From NCBI GenBank assembly GCA_965215025.1, contig CBDCCV010000001.1, positions 620,001 through 684,000 on the forward strand: 64,000 nucleotides of DNA. The letters run 5' to 3'. Each line of letters starts with the position of its first letter. Position 1 is the stretch's first letter. Source of the DNA: CBDCCV01 sp965215025 (GTDB lineage: Bacteria > Bacteroidota > Rhodothermia > Rhodothermales > Salinibacteraceae). Positions 41,008 through 49,121 of this stretch are shown here, one piece after another. A model generated the notes under the pieces. That model worked only from the letters and a program-made list of their open reading frames with translations, searched no databases and was not told the origin of the DNA. The translations under genes and the position numbers were made by a program.

Positions 41008-41078
41008 CAAGATGGTGCGGTACTCTTTAAATTGATGCAAAGCCGTCGCGCGCTCTATGCCTTCAACGCTCCTCATCC

Positions 41079-41519
41079 ATGACCTTCCGCCCCGTCACCA
41101 GCGACGCCGATTGGGAAGCGGCGCGCGCCATCCGCCACCGCGTGTTCATCGAGGAGCAAGGCTGCGCGCCCGAAGAGGAGTGGGACGGCCACGACGCCAC
41201 GAGCCAGCACGTCCTGGGCATGGCAGGCGGGGAGCTGGCGGCCACCGCGCGCTGGCGCACCGTAACGCACGGCGGCGAGGCCGTAGCCAAGCTGGAGCGC
41301 TTTGCCGTCGTACCCGAGTATCGCGGGCGCGGTTACGGCCGGGCGCTCGTCCAACACATGCTGGGCGAGGCGCGTCAGGCCGGCCTCCATACCTTCTACC
41401 TGCACGCGCAGGCGCACCTGGAAAGCTTCTACGCCTCCTTCGGCTTTGTGCGCGAGGGCGAGCCGTTCGAGGAGGCAGGCATCCCGCACGTCGCCATGCT
41501 GCGACGGGATGATGAGTGA
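41079..41519 (+). CDS. GNAT family N-acetyltransferase
   Basis: A 146-residue acetyltransferase. Early RHRVFIEEQGCAPEEEWDGH is shared with ElaA/YjcF-type GNATs. The acetyl-CoA pyrophosphate loop is VVPEYRGRGYGRALVQHML (Q/RxxGxG/A form), and ESFYASFGFVREGEPFEEAG is the usual motif B region ending in IPHVAMLR. The substrate is unknown. Divergent from the FecA-like receptor. Confidence 0.9.
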   Translation: MTFRPVTSDADWEAARAIRHRVFIEEQGCAPEEEWDGHDATSQHVLGMAGGELAATARWRTVTHGGEAVAKLERFAVVPEYRGRGYGRALVQHMLGEARQAGLHTFYLHAQAHLESFYASFGFVREGEPFEEAGIPHVAMLRRDDE

Positions 41520-41582
41520 CGACGGACGGACGAAGATGGCTCTGGGCTGCGGTCGTCGTTCGCCCTGCTGCAACAAAGGAAA

Positions 41583-41611
41583 CGCCCCATCAGCGCTATG
41601 CCGATGAGGCG
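41583..41611. terminator. Candidate bidirectional terminator hairpin
   Basis: CGCCCCATC at 41583-41591 pairs with GATGAGGCG at 41603-41611 (one mismatch), followed by a pyrimidine-rich CCCTTCTTCTTC. It lies between the stops of the convergent acetyltransferase and parvulin genes. The U-tract is weak. Confidence 0.45.
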
Positions 41612-41637
41612 CCCTTCTTCTTCGGAGGGGGAAGAAA

Positions 41638-42741
41638 TCAGCCGCCGCGCATGATGTCGAACGGCTCGCTCAGGTCCACGCCTTCGATGACGGACGGATT
41701 GATGCGCACGGTGGTCTTGGCGCGCAGCGCTTCGAGGCCTTCGCGCATGGCCTCACGCTCGCGCTCCTGGACGAGCATCTGCCGGGCGCGTGAGGTGTCC
41801 ATCGGCTCGGTCTCGCGCTCGCCCGTTTTGCGGATGAGGTGGTAGCCGAAGCGCGTGCGCACCGGCTCCGCAGTCACATCGCCGGAGTCTTCGAGGGCGA
41901 AGGCGGCCTCTTCAAACGGCGGCACCATCTGCCCGCGGCTGAAGTAGGGCAGCTCGCCGCCGGACTCGGCGCTGCCGTCCTGGCTGTGGCGCCGCGCCAT
42001 CTCGCCAAAGTCCGCCCCTTCGCTGCGGATGCTGTCGAGGACGGCCTCGGCCAGGCTGCGGACGCTGTCCTCCTCGGCGGGCGTGGCGTCCTGACCGGCC
42101 AGGAAGAGGATGTGCTGCGCGCGCACCTCCTCGGCGCGCTCCTGGCGGAAGGCTTCCGTTTCTTCTTCGGTAGGCGCCTCGGCGCCGGCGGCCAGTTCCT
42201 CCTGGACGGCCTGGCCGCGCATCTGATCGGCGATCATGGCGCGCAGCTCGTCCTCGTCCATGTTCTGCGCGGCGAGCATCCGCTGGAAGCGCTCGTCGCC
42301 GCCGAGCTGCTGCCGGAGCTGCTCCACGCGCGCGCCCACCTCGGCGGAGTCGGCGCCGGCGTCTATCGCATCGGCCTCACCGAAGAGGACGTGGCGCATC
42401 ACGAACTGCTCGACGATGTTGCGGCGCAGCTCGGCGGCCTGGCTTTCGTCCAGCTCGGCGGTGGGCGCCTGCTGCGCGATCTGGTCGAACTGCTGCGTAA
42501 ACTCCTGCGTGGTGAGCGTGTCGCCCCCGTACTCCGAGCTTACAATCACGGCGTAGGACGCATCTTCAATCGGCTCGCCAATGGTGTAGGTGGGGGCCTC
42601 TGCGCCTTCCTCTTCGTCCAGCGTGATGCCGGAGCCGCTATCGGCGCAGCCGGCTACGAGCAGCGCGAAGAGGAGCGCCGCGAGAAGCGTTGGGAAGGCC
42701 GGCGCACCGCTGCGCGCCGTTGCAAACGAAAACGATCTCAT
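41638..42741 (-). CDS. Parvulin-type peptidyl-prolyl isomerase lipoprotein (SurA/PpiC-like)
   Basis: A 367-residue protein from MRSFSFATARSGAPAFPTLL. A lipobox (LLVAGC) marks it as a lipoprotein acting in the periplasm. The N-terminal half is SurA-N-like and helical (ELDESQAAELRRNIVEQFVM). The rotamase domain covers about 205-310: VRAQHILFLAGQDATPAEED, DFGEMARRHSQDGSAESGGE, LPYFSRGQMVPPFEEAAF and TRFGYHLIRKTGE, all standard parvulin segments. It likely assists folding of outer-membrane proteins. The frame is open further upstream but without signal sequence. Confidence 0.92.
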   Translation of the reverse strand: MRSFSFATARSGAPAFPTLLAALLFALLVAGCADSGSGITLDEEEGAEAPTYTIGEPIEDASYAVIVSSEYGGDTLTTQEFTQQFDQIAQQAPTAELDESQAAELRRNIVEQFVMRHVLFGEADAIDAGADSAEVGARVEQLRQQLGGDERFQRMLAAQNMDEDELRAMIADQMRGQAVQEELAAGAEAPTEEETEAFRQERAEEVRAQHILFLAGQDATPAEEDSVRSLAEAVLDSIRSEGADFGEMARRHSQDGSAESGGELPYFSRGQMVPPFEEAAFALEDSGDVTAEPVRTRFGYHLIRKTGERETEPMDTSRARQMLVQEREREAMREGLEALRAKTTVRINPSVIEGVDLSEPFDIMRGG

Positions 42742-42959
42742 GGGGTATACCGTGCCTGTGTCTATCAGAAAGCCTGCGGTGATACGTCTAAGACGGGGGT
42801 TGTTCCTACCGGCGTGCGGCGGGGGTTGGTCCGGCTTTTTCTGCCGGGCGAGGGGCCAACAGCCCGGCACGTCGTAGAGTTTTGATGAAACGGAAACCGG
42901 CTCTCGGGGCGCTCGTTGTGGATCTTCGCAGAGGCAGAGAAATCTGCGAGCACAAAAAA

Positions 42960-43032
42960 GCCGCGTTCGTCTAGTGGTTTAGGACGCCGCCCTCTCACGG
43001 CGGTAACACGGGTTCGAATCCCGTACGCGGTA
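42960..43032 (+). tRNA. tRNA-Glu (anticodon CTC)
   Basis: A 73-base cloverleaf: acceptor GCCGCGT pairs with ACGCGGT (one G-U at the end), D arm GTCT/GGAC, anticodon stem CCGCC/GGCGG with loop CTCTCAC giving CTC, T arm ACGGG-TTCGAAT-CCCGT. The discriminator is A and CCA is not encoded. A strong terminator follows. Confidence 0.95.
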
Positions 43033-43043
43033 CCTCAGCAACA

Positions 43044-43083
43044 CCCGCTCTCGGCTCCTGGCCGGAGCGGGCTTTTTCTTTTT
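43044..43083 (+). terminator. Intrinsic terminator after tRNA-Glu
   Basis: CCCGCTC (43044-43050) pairs with GAGCGGG (43065-43071), and inner CGGC pairs with GCCG, followed by CTTTTTCTTTTT. This is the clearest rho-independent terminator in the window. Confidence 0.9.
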
Positions 43084-43103
43084 GTGCCTTCCGATGTGCT
43101 CGC

Positions 43104-44012
43104 ATGGAAATCAGCGTCTTGACGCTTGTGCGAAACCGCACGGCGCACCTGCGTAACCTCGTGCGCGGCCTGCGCCGGGGCGAGGCGCTGCCGGGCGAAC
43201 TCGTCGTAGCCGTGATGGGCGGCGAGGACCCTGCGCCGCACCTGCCCGACGCGACGTTCCCCGTGCGCTTCCTCTCGGTAGAGCGCGCCGGCACGGATCT
43301 GCCGCTGGCTGCGGCGCGCAACGCGGCGGCTCGGGCCGCGCGCCACCCCGGCCTCGTTTTTTTGGACGTGGACTGCATCCCCGCCGCGCATCTCGTGGCC
43401 GGCTACCGCGCCGCGCTGGAGAAAGAGCCGGACGCCCTGCTCGTGGGCGAGGTGCGCTACCTGCCGCCCCACGCCGCCGAGAACGATTGGACCGAAAGCG
43501 CGCTCTACGCCGCCAGCCAGCCCCACCCCGCACGTCCGGCGCCTCCCGGAGACGGCAGCGCCCCTCGCCCGGTAGACCGCTACGAGCTGTTCTGGTCGCT
43601 CTCGTTCGCGCTCCGCAGCGCCACCTTCTGGCGCCTCGGCGGGTTCGACGAGGACGCCTTCCTCGGCTACGGCGCCGAGGACACCGACTTCGCCTTTGCC
43701 GCGCGCGCGGGCGGCGTGCCGCTCTTGAGCGTGGGCGGGGCGCGGGCGTTTCATCAGCATCACGCCACGTACGATCCGCCGCTTCAGCACTTCGGCGCGC
43801 TCGTGCGCAACGCGCAGCGCTTCTACGAGAAGTGGGGCGCGTGGCCGATGGAGGGATGGCTCGCCGCCTTCGCCGAGCGCGGCCTGATCGAGTGGCACGC
43901 GGAGGCGGACCGGCTCATCGTCCGGCGTCCGCCGAGTGCTGGGGAAGTGGCCGCCGCCCGGCAGGAGGCCGCCGCGCCGTTTCAGGACGGCGTCTTTAGG
44001 AGCGAGGCGTAG
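43104..44012 (+). CDS. Glycosyltransferase family 2 (GT-A) with galactosyltransferase-like C-terminal part
   Basis: A 302-residue GT-A enzyme. It begins MEISVLTLVRNRTAHLRNLV; the nucleotide-sugar site includes AARNAAARAA and the metal-binding DVDCIP (DxD). The later LGGFDEDAFLGYGAEDTDFA is the ED motif region typical of Glyco_transf_7C domains. It acts in the cytoplasm on an unknown acceptor. Its last 31 bases overlap the convergent glycosyltransferase gene ending at 43982. Located just after the tRNA terminator, so it needs its own promoter within about 20 bases or lacks a leader. Confidence 0.88.
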   Translation: MEISVLTLVRNRTAHLRNLVRGLRRGEALPGELVVAVMGGEDPAPHLPDATFPVRFLSVERAGTDLPLAAARNAAARAARHPGLVFLDVDCIPAAHLVAGYRAALEKEPDALLVGEVRYLPPHAAENDWTESALYAASQPHPARPAPPGDGSAPRPVDRYELFWSLSFALRSATFWRLGGFDEDAFLGYGAEDTDFAFAARAGGVPLLSVGGARAFHQHHATYDPPLQHFGALVRNAQRFYEKWGAWPMEGWLAAFAERGLIEWHAEADRLIVRRPPSAGEVAAARQEAAAPFQDGVFRSEA

Positions 44013-45013
44013 ACGGCTGCGTGCGCGGCGCGGAAGGCGGCACGGTCCGCCTCCCGCTCCTCGACCGGCACGGGCGCAGGCTCTCCGCCGTCGAGGAACG
44101 CCTTCAGAGCGGCGCGCAGCGAGGCGGCGTTGAGCGCTCCGTGCTCGACGCGCACACGCATCATCGGGGCCTGCTCGCGGAGGTAGCCCACGTCGCCGGC
44201 CACGACAGGCACGCCCAGGTCGGCGCACAGCTCGAGGAGGCCGGAGTGCGTGCCCCAGCGGTAGGGCAGGAGCAGCGCGTCGGCTCGGAGCAGGCGCTCG
44301 CACAGCGCTGAAAACGCGAGCCACGCGTGCGGATGGACCCGCACGCCGGCGCCGGCGGCAGCCTCGACTGCGGCGCGGCCCTTGGCGCCCTCGTGGACGA
44401 GCACGTCGAGGCGGAGGGGCCAGCCCTCGGCCGCCATCGCCTGCGCGACGGCCAGCGGCGTGCGCCAGTCCAGGTTGGCCCGCAGCGCCTTGGCGTGGAG
44501 CAACAGGCGTAGCGGGCGCTCTGGACGATCTTCGAGCACGGCGGCGCGGCGGCGGCGCAGGCGGCGCATCTCTTCAAGACCTAAAAGCGGGCCGTGAGGC
44601 ACGACCTCCGCGCGCCGCCCGAAGCGCTGGTGCACCTCCCCGGCGGCGCCGGGCGTGAGCGTGAGGACGCGCGCGGCGTGGCGCGCCAGGAGGCGCAGGT
44701 AGGCCTCGTCGTCCTCGGCGGCGCCGGGCGGCGTGTGCGGGTTGCGGAGGTCGTGCACGGTCCACACCACGGGCGTGCCCCCGGCGCGGTGGGCGCCGAG
44801 GACGGCGGCGAAGCGCTCCGGCGCGTACTGCTCCCAGGTGAAGTGGAAGTGCGCGAGGTCCCAGCCGGCGCGGCGGGCGCTCAGCCAATCCGGGTCGTAG
44901 AAGCGAGGCAGCTTTGGCCACGGCTCGTCGCGGTGCACGAGGCGCGCCGCCTCTGGATAGAGGCGGTCCACGTAATCATGCGCAGGCGGGTAGGAGAGAA
45001 CGCGCGGCGGCAT
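43982..45013 (-). CDS. Glycosyltransferase (GT-B, GT4-like)
   Basis: A 343-residue protein. The acceptor half has WDLAHFHFTWEQYAPERFAA and PVVWTVHDLRNPHTPPGAAE, and the hinge VVPHGPLLGLEEM. The donor half (LRLLLHAKALRANLDWRTPL ... RADALLLPYRWGTHSGLLEL) follows GT4 topology, with the second E-type position in SGLLELCADLGVPVVAGD; the first Glu of EX7E is replaced by a Thr/His context, so activity is less certain. It is the last gene of a minus-strand series 47343-43982. Confidence 0.75.
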   Translation of the reverse strand: MPPRVLSYPPAHDYVDRLYPEAARLVHRDEPWPKLPRFYDPDWLSARRAGWDLAHFHFTWEQYAPERFAAVLGAHRAGGTPVVWTVHDLRNPHTPPGAAEDDEAYLRLLARHAARVLTLTPGAAGEVHQRFGRRAEVVPHGPLLGLEEMRRLRRRRAAVLEDRPERPLRLLLHAKALRANLDWRTPLAVAQAMAAEGWPLRLDVLVHEGAKGRAAVEAAAGAGVRVHPHAWLAFSALCERLLRADALLLPYRWGTHSGLLELCADLGVPVVAGDVGYLREQAPMMRVRVEHGALNAASLRAALKAFLDGGEPAPVPVEEREADRAAFRAAHAAVYASLLKTPS

Positions 45014-45124
45014 GGCGGATGCGTCATCGCGGATGAACAGAGGAAACTGCTGAGATTCTTCGACTGCCAGCAGAGGACGAACGACGGTAGACGAACGACA
45101 ATACGTGGGAGACCGACGTGTGGC

Positions 45125-46225
45125 TCACGTCGTCGGCCGTCGGTCGCCGGTCGTCTGCGGAGCGCCGGAGAAGCGGCAAGCCGTGCGGTCGAGGTAAGCC
45201 GCCGCGCGGACGGCGCCCTTTCCATCGGCAAGGCGCTTGAGGGGGGCTGGGTCCATGGCGCGGGCGCGGCGCAGGAGGGCGGGCCACGCCTCGGCGGGGG
45301 GCCAGGCTTCGAGTGTGAGCGCCGCGCCGTGCTTTTCGAGCAGGCGCGCCTTGCTGTGCTGCTCGCCAAAGGGGCGCTCTTCCGGCAGGCAGATGAAGGG
45401 GCGCCCGGCGGCAGCCACCTCCATCACCGCGTTGTCGCCGGCGGCGGCCACCACCACATCGGCCGCTTTGAGATGGGGAAAGGGATCGGCCACCCATCCG
45501 GCCCCGTGCACGTTGGGCGGCGCAGATCCGGGCGCGGAGGCGCCGAGCAGCGTCCATCGCCACGCGGGCGTTATCGCGGCGGCGGCGCACACGGCCTCTG
45601 CCGAAATGCCTGCCCCGCCCCCGCCGTTCAGGACGACGACGGCACGCTCCCCCTCCGCCCAGCCGAGACGCTGCCGCGCCGCCGCGCGCAGGAGCCGCCG
45701 CCCGTCGTAACGTGAGAAGCCGCCCGCGTAGCAGGTGCGCGCGCGGACCCACTCGGGCGCGGTCGGCTCTTCGAGCCATTCGGGATACGGCGCCAAAAGG
45801 CCGGCGGCGGCGCGGTACGCCAGGGCGTGCGCGGCATCGGTGCGCGTGCCGTGCTGCCGCACGAAGACGACCGGCAGGCTGCACAGCCGCCCGAAGAGCG
45901 CCACCTCGGCGGACACGTCCACGACCAGGAGCGCCGGCTCTGCGCGCTCGGCCCAGGCGGCGAGGTAAGCCATGCGCGCGCGCAGCCCGCCGTGGCCCAC
46001 CGGCGCGTAGTGCAGCTCGGGCGGCGTGCCGATGGACTGCGCCGCGCCCTTCGCCCCGCCGGCGTCGGAGGGCAGCCGGATCACCTCGGCCCACGGGGAC
46101 AGCTCCTCAGCGGCTTCGGCGGAGGTGAGCACGGTGGCCTCGTGCTTCAGATGCGGGAGGATGGCCTGCGCGCGCATCACGTGCCCGTGCCCGTGGTGGT
46201 GGACGTAAAAGCCGATGGGCGGCAT
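45125..46225 (-). CDS. Glycosyltransferase (MurG/UGT-like GT-B)
   Basis: A 366-residue GT-B protein from MPPIGFYVHHHGHGHVMRAQ, whose HGHxxR start is typical of GT28/GT1-like enzymes that scan upward from the acceptor side. The donor half contains VLNGGGGAGISAEA, then GWVADPFPHLKAADVVVAAA and GDNAVMEVAAAGRPFICLPE, matching MurG/MGT donor-site motifs. The start overlaps the stop of the upstream glycosyltransferase (TGATG). Its last ten residues (TTGDRRPTT) are encoded by an intergenic-type iterated repeat, which seems to have captured the stop codon. Confidence 0.85.
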   Translation of the reverse strand: MPPIGFYVHHHGHGHVMRAQAILPHLKHEATVLTSAEAAEELSPWAEVIRLPSDAGGAKGAAQSIGTPPELHYAPVGHGGLRARMAYLAAWAERAEPALLVVDVSAEVALFGRLCSLPVVFVRQHGTRTDAAHALAYRAAAGLLAPYPEWLEEPTAPEWVRARTCYAGGFSRYDGRRLLRAAARQRLGWAEGERAVVVLNGGGGAGISAEAVCAAAAITPAWRWTLLGASAPGSAPPNVHGAGWVADPFPHLKAADVVVAAAGDNAVMEVAAAGRPFICLPEERPFGEQHSKARLLEKHGAALTLEAWPPAEAWPALLRRARAMDPAPLKRLADGKGAVRAAAYLDRTACRFSGAPQTTGDRRPTT

Positions 46226-47343
46226 CACGCGGTGGGCGATGGGGCGGCAGCGTGACGAGGGGCCGCTTGCGCCCCAGCGAGACGGCGGTACAGGCGTTCG
46301 TAGCGGTCCACCATCCTTTGGAGCGAGCAGTGCTTCTCGGCGCGGCGGCGGCAGGCGCGGCGGTCCAGCCCCAGGCACGCGCGGGCGGCCTCGGCCAGCG
46401 CCTCGGTGTCGCCCGGCGGGGCCGTCCGGCCGGAGGCGGCGCAGAGAATCTCGGGCACGGCGCCGCGCGCGAAGGCGGCCACGGGCGTCCCGCACGCCAG
46501 CGCCTCGGCCACGACGAGGCCGTACGGCTCATCCCAGCACGGCGTGCAGAGGAAGACGCCCGCTCCGCCCACGAGCGCCGCCAGCCGCTCGTGCGCAAGG
46601 TGGCCCGCGTAGCCGTCGCCCTCGGCCAGGCGCGGCTCTACCGCTTCGCGGAAGTACGCCGCGTCGTGCACGGGGCCGGCCAGCGTGATGCGGAGGCCCG
46701 CCGCGTGCGCCGCCTCGATGGCGTGGTGCGGCCCTTTCTCCGGCACGATCCGGCCCGTCCACACGGCCCGCGCCGGGTCGGCCTCGGGGCGGAAGCGCCA
46801 GCGACCCAAGTCGATGCCGTTGGGGATGACCTCGCAGCGGCGCACGTGCTCTTGCCAGGCGCGCGCGTTGCAGGCCGAGACGGAGACGTAGGTGGCGTTG
46901 CGGGCCGGCCGCCGGGCCGCGAGCGCGCTCTCGAGCCACGGCGTCGGCGGCGTGTGCAGCGTGGTGACGAACGGGCACGGCAAGGCCGGTGCCATCGCCA
47001 CGGGGAGGTAGTGCAGGGAGCTGTTCTGCACCACGTCGAAGTCGGCCCGCTGGAGGCGGAGCATGAGGTGAAGGTAGGCGTGGTGCTCGTGCATGAACGG
47101 CTCGGCGAGCATACTCGCGTCGCCCCGTGCGGCCTGGGAGAAGTCCAGCCCGCTGGCCTCGTCGCACACCGGCTCCATGCCCAGATCGGCGTCCGAGGTG
47201 GCCGAGGCGAACACGGTCACGTCGTGGCCGCGTCGGCGCAGGCTCGTGGCCAGGGCGTGCGTGTGCATCTCCAGCCCGCCCGCGAACGGCTCGCGGATGG
47301 CGTGCCGCGCCGAGGCGATGATCCCAATTTTTAGGCTGCGCAC
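46225..47343 (-). CDS. Glycosyltransferase family 4
   Basis: A 372-residue GT4 enzyme. The N-terminal GG loop is EPFAGGLEMHTHALATSLRR; CEVIPNGIDLGRWRF is the hinge; RIVPEKGPHHAIEAA opens the donor domain; and the EX7E motif is in DEPYGLVVAEALACGTPVAA. It is translationally coupled to the next gene by TGATG and starts 19 bases after the SDR gene stop, so SDR and three glycosyltransferases may share one transcript. Confidence 0.9.
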   Translation of the reverse strand: MRSLKIGIIASARHAIREPFAGGLEMHTHALATSLRRRGHDVTVFASATSDADLGMEPVCDEASGLDFSQAARGDASMLAEPFMHEHHAYLHLMLRLQRADFDVVQNSSLHYLPVAMAPALPCPFVTTLHTPPTPWLESALAARRPARNATYVSVSACNARAWQEHVRRCEVIPNGIDLGRWRFRPEADPARAVWTGRIVPEKGPHHAIEAAHAAGLRITLAGPVHDAAYFREAVEPRLAEGDGYAGHLAHERLAALVGGAGVFLCTPCWDEPYGLVVAEALACGTPVAAFARGAVPEILCAASGRTAPPGDTEALAEAARACLGLDRRACRRRAEKHCSLQRMVDRYERLYRRLAGAQAAPRHAAAPSPTA

Positions 47344-47362
47344 GGGGTCTCCTCCCTGCTGC

Positions 47363-48256
47363 TCATCCGCCTACGATCTGCCCGCCGTTCGGGTGCAGCG
47401 TCTGCCCGGTCATGTACGAGGCGTCCGCCGAGGCGAGGAAGACGTACGACGGCGCCACCTCCTCGGGCTGGCCTGGCCGCCCCATCGGCGTGCTCTGCCC
47501 GAAGCTCTCCACCTGGTCCGCTGGGAAGCTCGCCGGGATGAGCGGCGTCCAGATCGGCCCCGGCGCCACGGCGTTCACGCGGATGCCGTCCTCGACCAGG
47601 TTCTGTGCGAGCGCCCGCGTAAAGGCCAGGATGGCGCCCTTCGTCGAGGAGTAGTCCAACAGGACGGGGTTGCCCTCAAAGGCCGTAATCGACGTCGTGT
47701 TGATGATGCAGCTCCCCTCCTCCAGGTGCGGGCGCGCCGCCTGCACCATGAAAAACTGCGCGAAGATGTTCGTGCGGAACGTCTTGACGAGCTGCTCCTC
47801 GGAGATGTCCTCGACGTTTTGCTGCACGTGCTGCTCGGCCGCGTTGTTGACGAGGATGTCGAGCCGCCCGAACTCGCTCACCGTCTTTTCGACGGCCTCC
47901 TGGCAGAACGCCTTCTCCCCCACGTCGCCGCTGATGGTGAGGCAGCGCCGCCCCTCGGCCTCGACGAGATTTTTCGTCGCCTCGGCGTCCTCGTGCTCGT
48001 CGAGGTAGACGATGGCGACGTCGGCGCCCTCGCGCGCGAAGAGGACGGCCACGGCGCGGCCGATGCCGCTGTCGCCGCCCGTGATGAGCGCTGCCTTGCC
48101 GTCGAGCTTACCGCTGCCACGATAAGCCGGGGACGTCTCCGCCGGCTGCGGGTCCATCCGGTGCTCGTCGCCGGGCTGCTTTTCCTGGTACTGCGGAGGG
48201 AGTTCGGAGGGGCGGTCCTGTTGAGATTTTCTCTGAGATGCGGCGTCGTCGGCCAT
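47363..48256 (-). CDS. SDR family oxidoreductase (YghA/YhdF-like)
   Basis: A 297-residue SDR with a hydrophilic N-terminal extension (MADDAASQRKSQQDRPSELP...) characteristic of the YghA/YhdF glucose-1-dehydrogenase-like group. It has ITGGDSGIGRAVAV, LVNNAAEQHVQQN, and SITAFEGNPVLLDYSSTKGA with Ser-Tyr-Lys. The PMGRPGQPEEVAPSYVFLAS end is typical of the group, which is often stress-induced. It heads the minus-strand unit that continues into glycosyltransferases. Confidence 0.9.
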   Translation of the reverse strand: MADDAASQRKSQQDRPSELPPQYQEKQPGDEHRMDPQPAETSPAYRGSGKLDGKAALITGGDSGIGRAVAVLFAREGADVAIVYLDEHEDAEATKNLVEAEGRRCLTISGDVGEKAFCQEAVEKTVSEFGRLDILVNNAAEQHVQQNVEDISEEQLVKTFRTNIFAQFFMVQAARPHLEEGSCIINTTSITAFEGNPVLLDYSSTKGAILAFTRALAQNLVEDGIRVNAVAPGPIWTPLIPASFPADQVESFGQSTPMGRPGQPEEVAPSYVFLASADASYMTGQTLHPNGGQIVGG

Positions 48257-48466
48257 GGGTGAAACGAGCTGAGCGGGGTTCAGGCAGGCGATGTGGAAAA
48301 AGGGATGCTTCGTTTAGCTTGCGTGCGCGGCGAAGTTCTTCGTCCGGCAGCATAGTTACTTCCGTTACAAAGATGCGCGCCGCGCCCTGGACACCATTGC
48401 CTCGCGCCTGCGTTGAACGGCTCGTGCGATTTTTCCCTTGCCCTTTGCCCCGGAGGCGGGCGCGTC

Positions 48467-49042
48467 ATGGAAGCTTATCCCGAAGAGTTCTTTTCCCGCT
48501 CGCTGGCGTCGAGGCTGTCCGAGCACCTCCACGACGCGCGGACGATCCTCTTGAGCGAGGCCCTCACCCCGGCCACCGTCGAGCGCGTCACGGCGCAGCT
48601 GGCCGAGCTGTCGCGCGCCTCAGGAGAGCCGGTGCGCCTCGTCGTCAGCGCGGCGGGGGGCGAGGCCGAAACGGGGCTGGCGCTCTACGACGCCGTCCGC
48701 TTTGCCGGCGTGCGCGTACGCGCGCTGGGCACCGGGCGCATCGGGACGGCGGGCGCGCTGGCCTGCCTCGCCGCCGAAAAGGCCGACCGCTACGCGCTGC
48801 CCAACGCGCGCTTCTTGCTGCGCCGTCCCACGCCAAGCGCGTCCGTGGGCGATGCGGAAGCGGATGCCGCCCACGCCGCCGACCTCCGCGCGCGCGCGTG
48901 CCGCATCGTGGCGGGGCGGACGGGCCAGCCTCCCGAAACCGTCGAGGCCGACCTGCGCCGCGGGCGCTTCTTCAGCGCCGAGGACGCCGTCGCCTACGGC
49001 CTCGTCAGCCGGATCGTGGCGCGCGCCGACGAGATGCCTTAG
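48467..49042 (+). CDS. ClpP-like protein with degenerate catalytic triad (ClpR-like pseudoprotease)
   Basis: A 191-residue protein from MEAYPEEFFSRSLASRLSEH. It aligns without gaps to the genuine ClpP at 49122-49841 over the core: GGEAETGLALYD against GGVIYSGLAIYD, and ALPNARFLLRRP against ALPNSRVMIHQP. At the catalytic positions the Ser (S127 in ClpP) is Thr 94 (GRIGTAGALA), the His (H152) is Arg 119, while the Asp is kept (Asp 162 in VEADLRRGRFF). A peptidase is therefore unlikely; a structural subunit mixing with ClpP, as ClpR does in cyanobacteria and plastids, is a reasonable inference. The genes are convergent, about 80 bases apart. Confidence 0.85.
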   Translation: MEAYPEEFFSRSLASRLSEHLHDARTILLSEALTPATVERVTAQLAELSRASGEPVRLVVSAAGGEAETGLALYDAVRFAGVRVRALGTGRIGTAGALACLAAEKADRYALPNARFLLRRPTPSASVGDAEADAAHAADLRARACRIVAGRTGQPPETVEADLRRGRFFSAEDAVAYGLVSRIVARADEMP

Positions 49043-49056
49043 GGCCAGGCGCGGCC

Positions 49057-49096
49057 ATAAAAAAAGGCGGCCCCGCCACCGTAGCGGAGCCGCCTT
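49057..49096 (-). terminator. Intrinsic terminator of the tig-clpP unit
   Basis: AAGGCGGC (49064-49071) pairs perfectly with GCCGCCTT (49089-49096), extended by an inner CCGC/GCGG. On the minus strand the stem is followed by a run of seven T, so it should stop transcription after clpP. On the plus strand it may also slow transcription from the ClpP-like gene. Confidence 0.88.
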
Positions 49097-49121
49097 CTGC
49101 TTGCTGTGGAGCGCGCGCGGC

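Noticed and set aside
40935..41078. Cobalamin riboswitch before the FecA-like receptor
   Set aside because: The leader is short and lacks the B12-box consensus or the expected helices.
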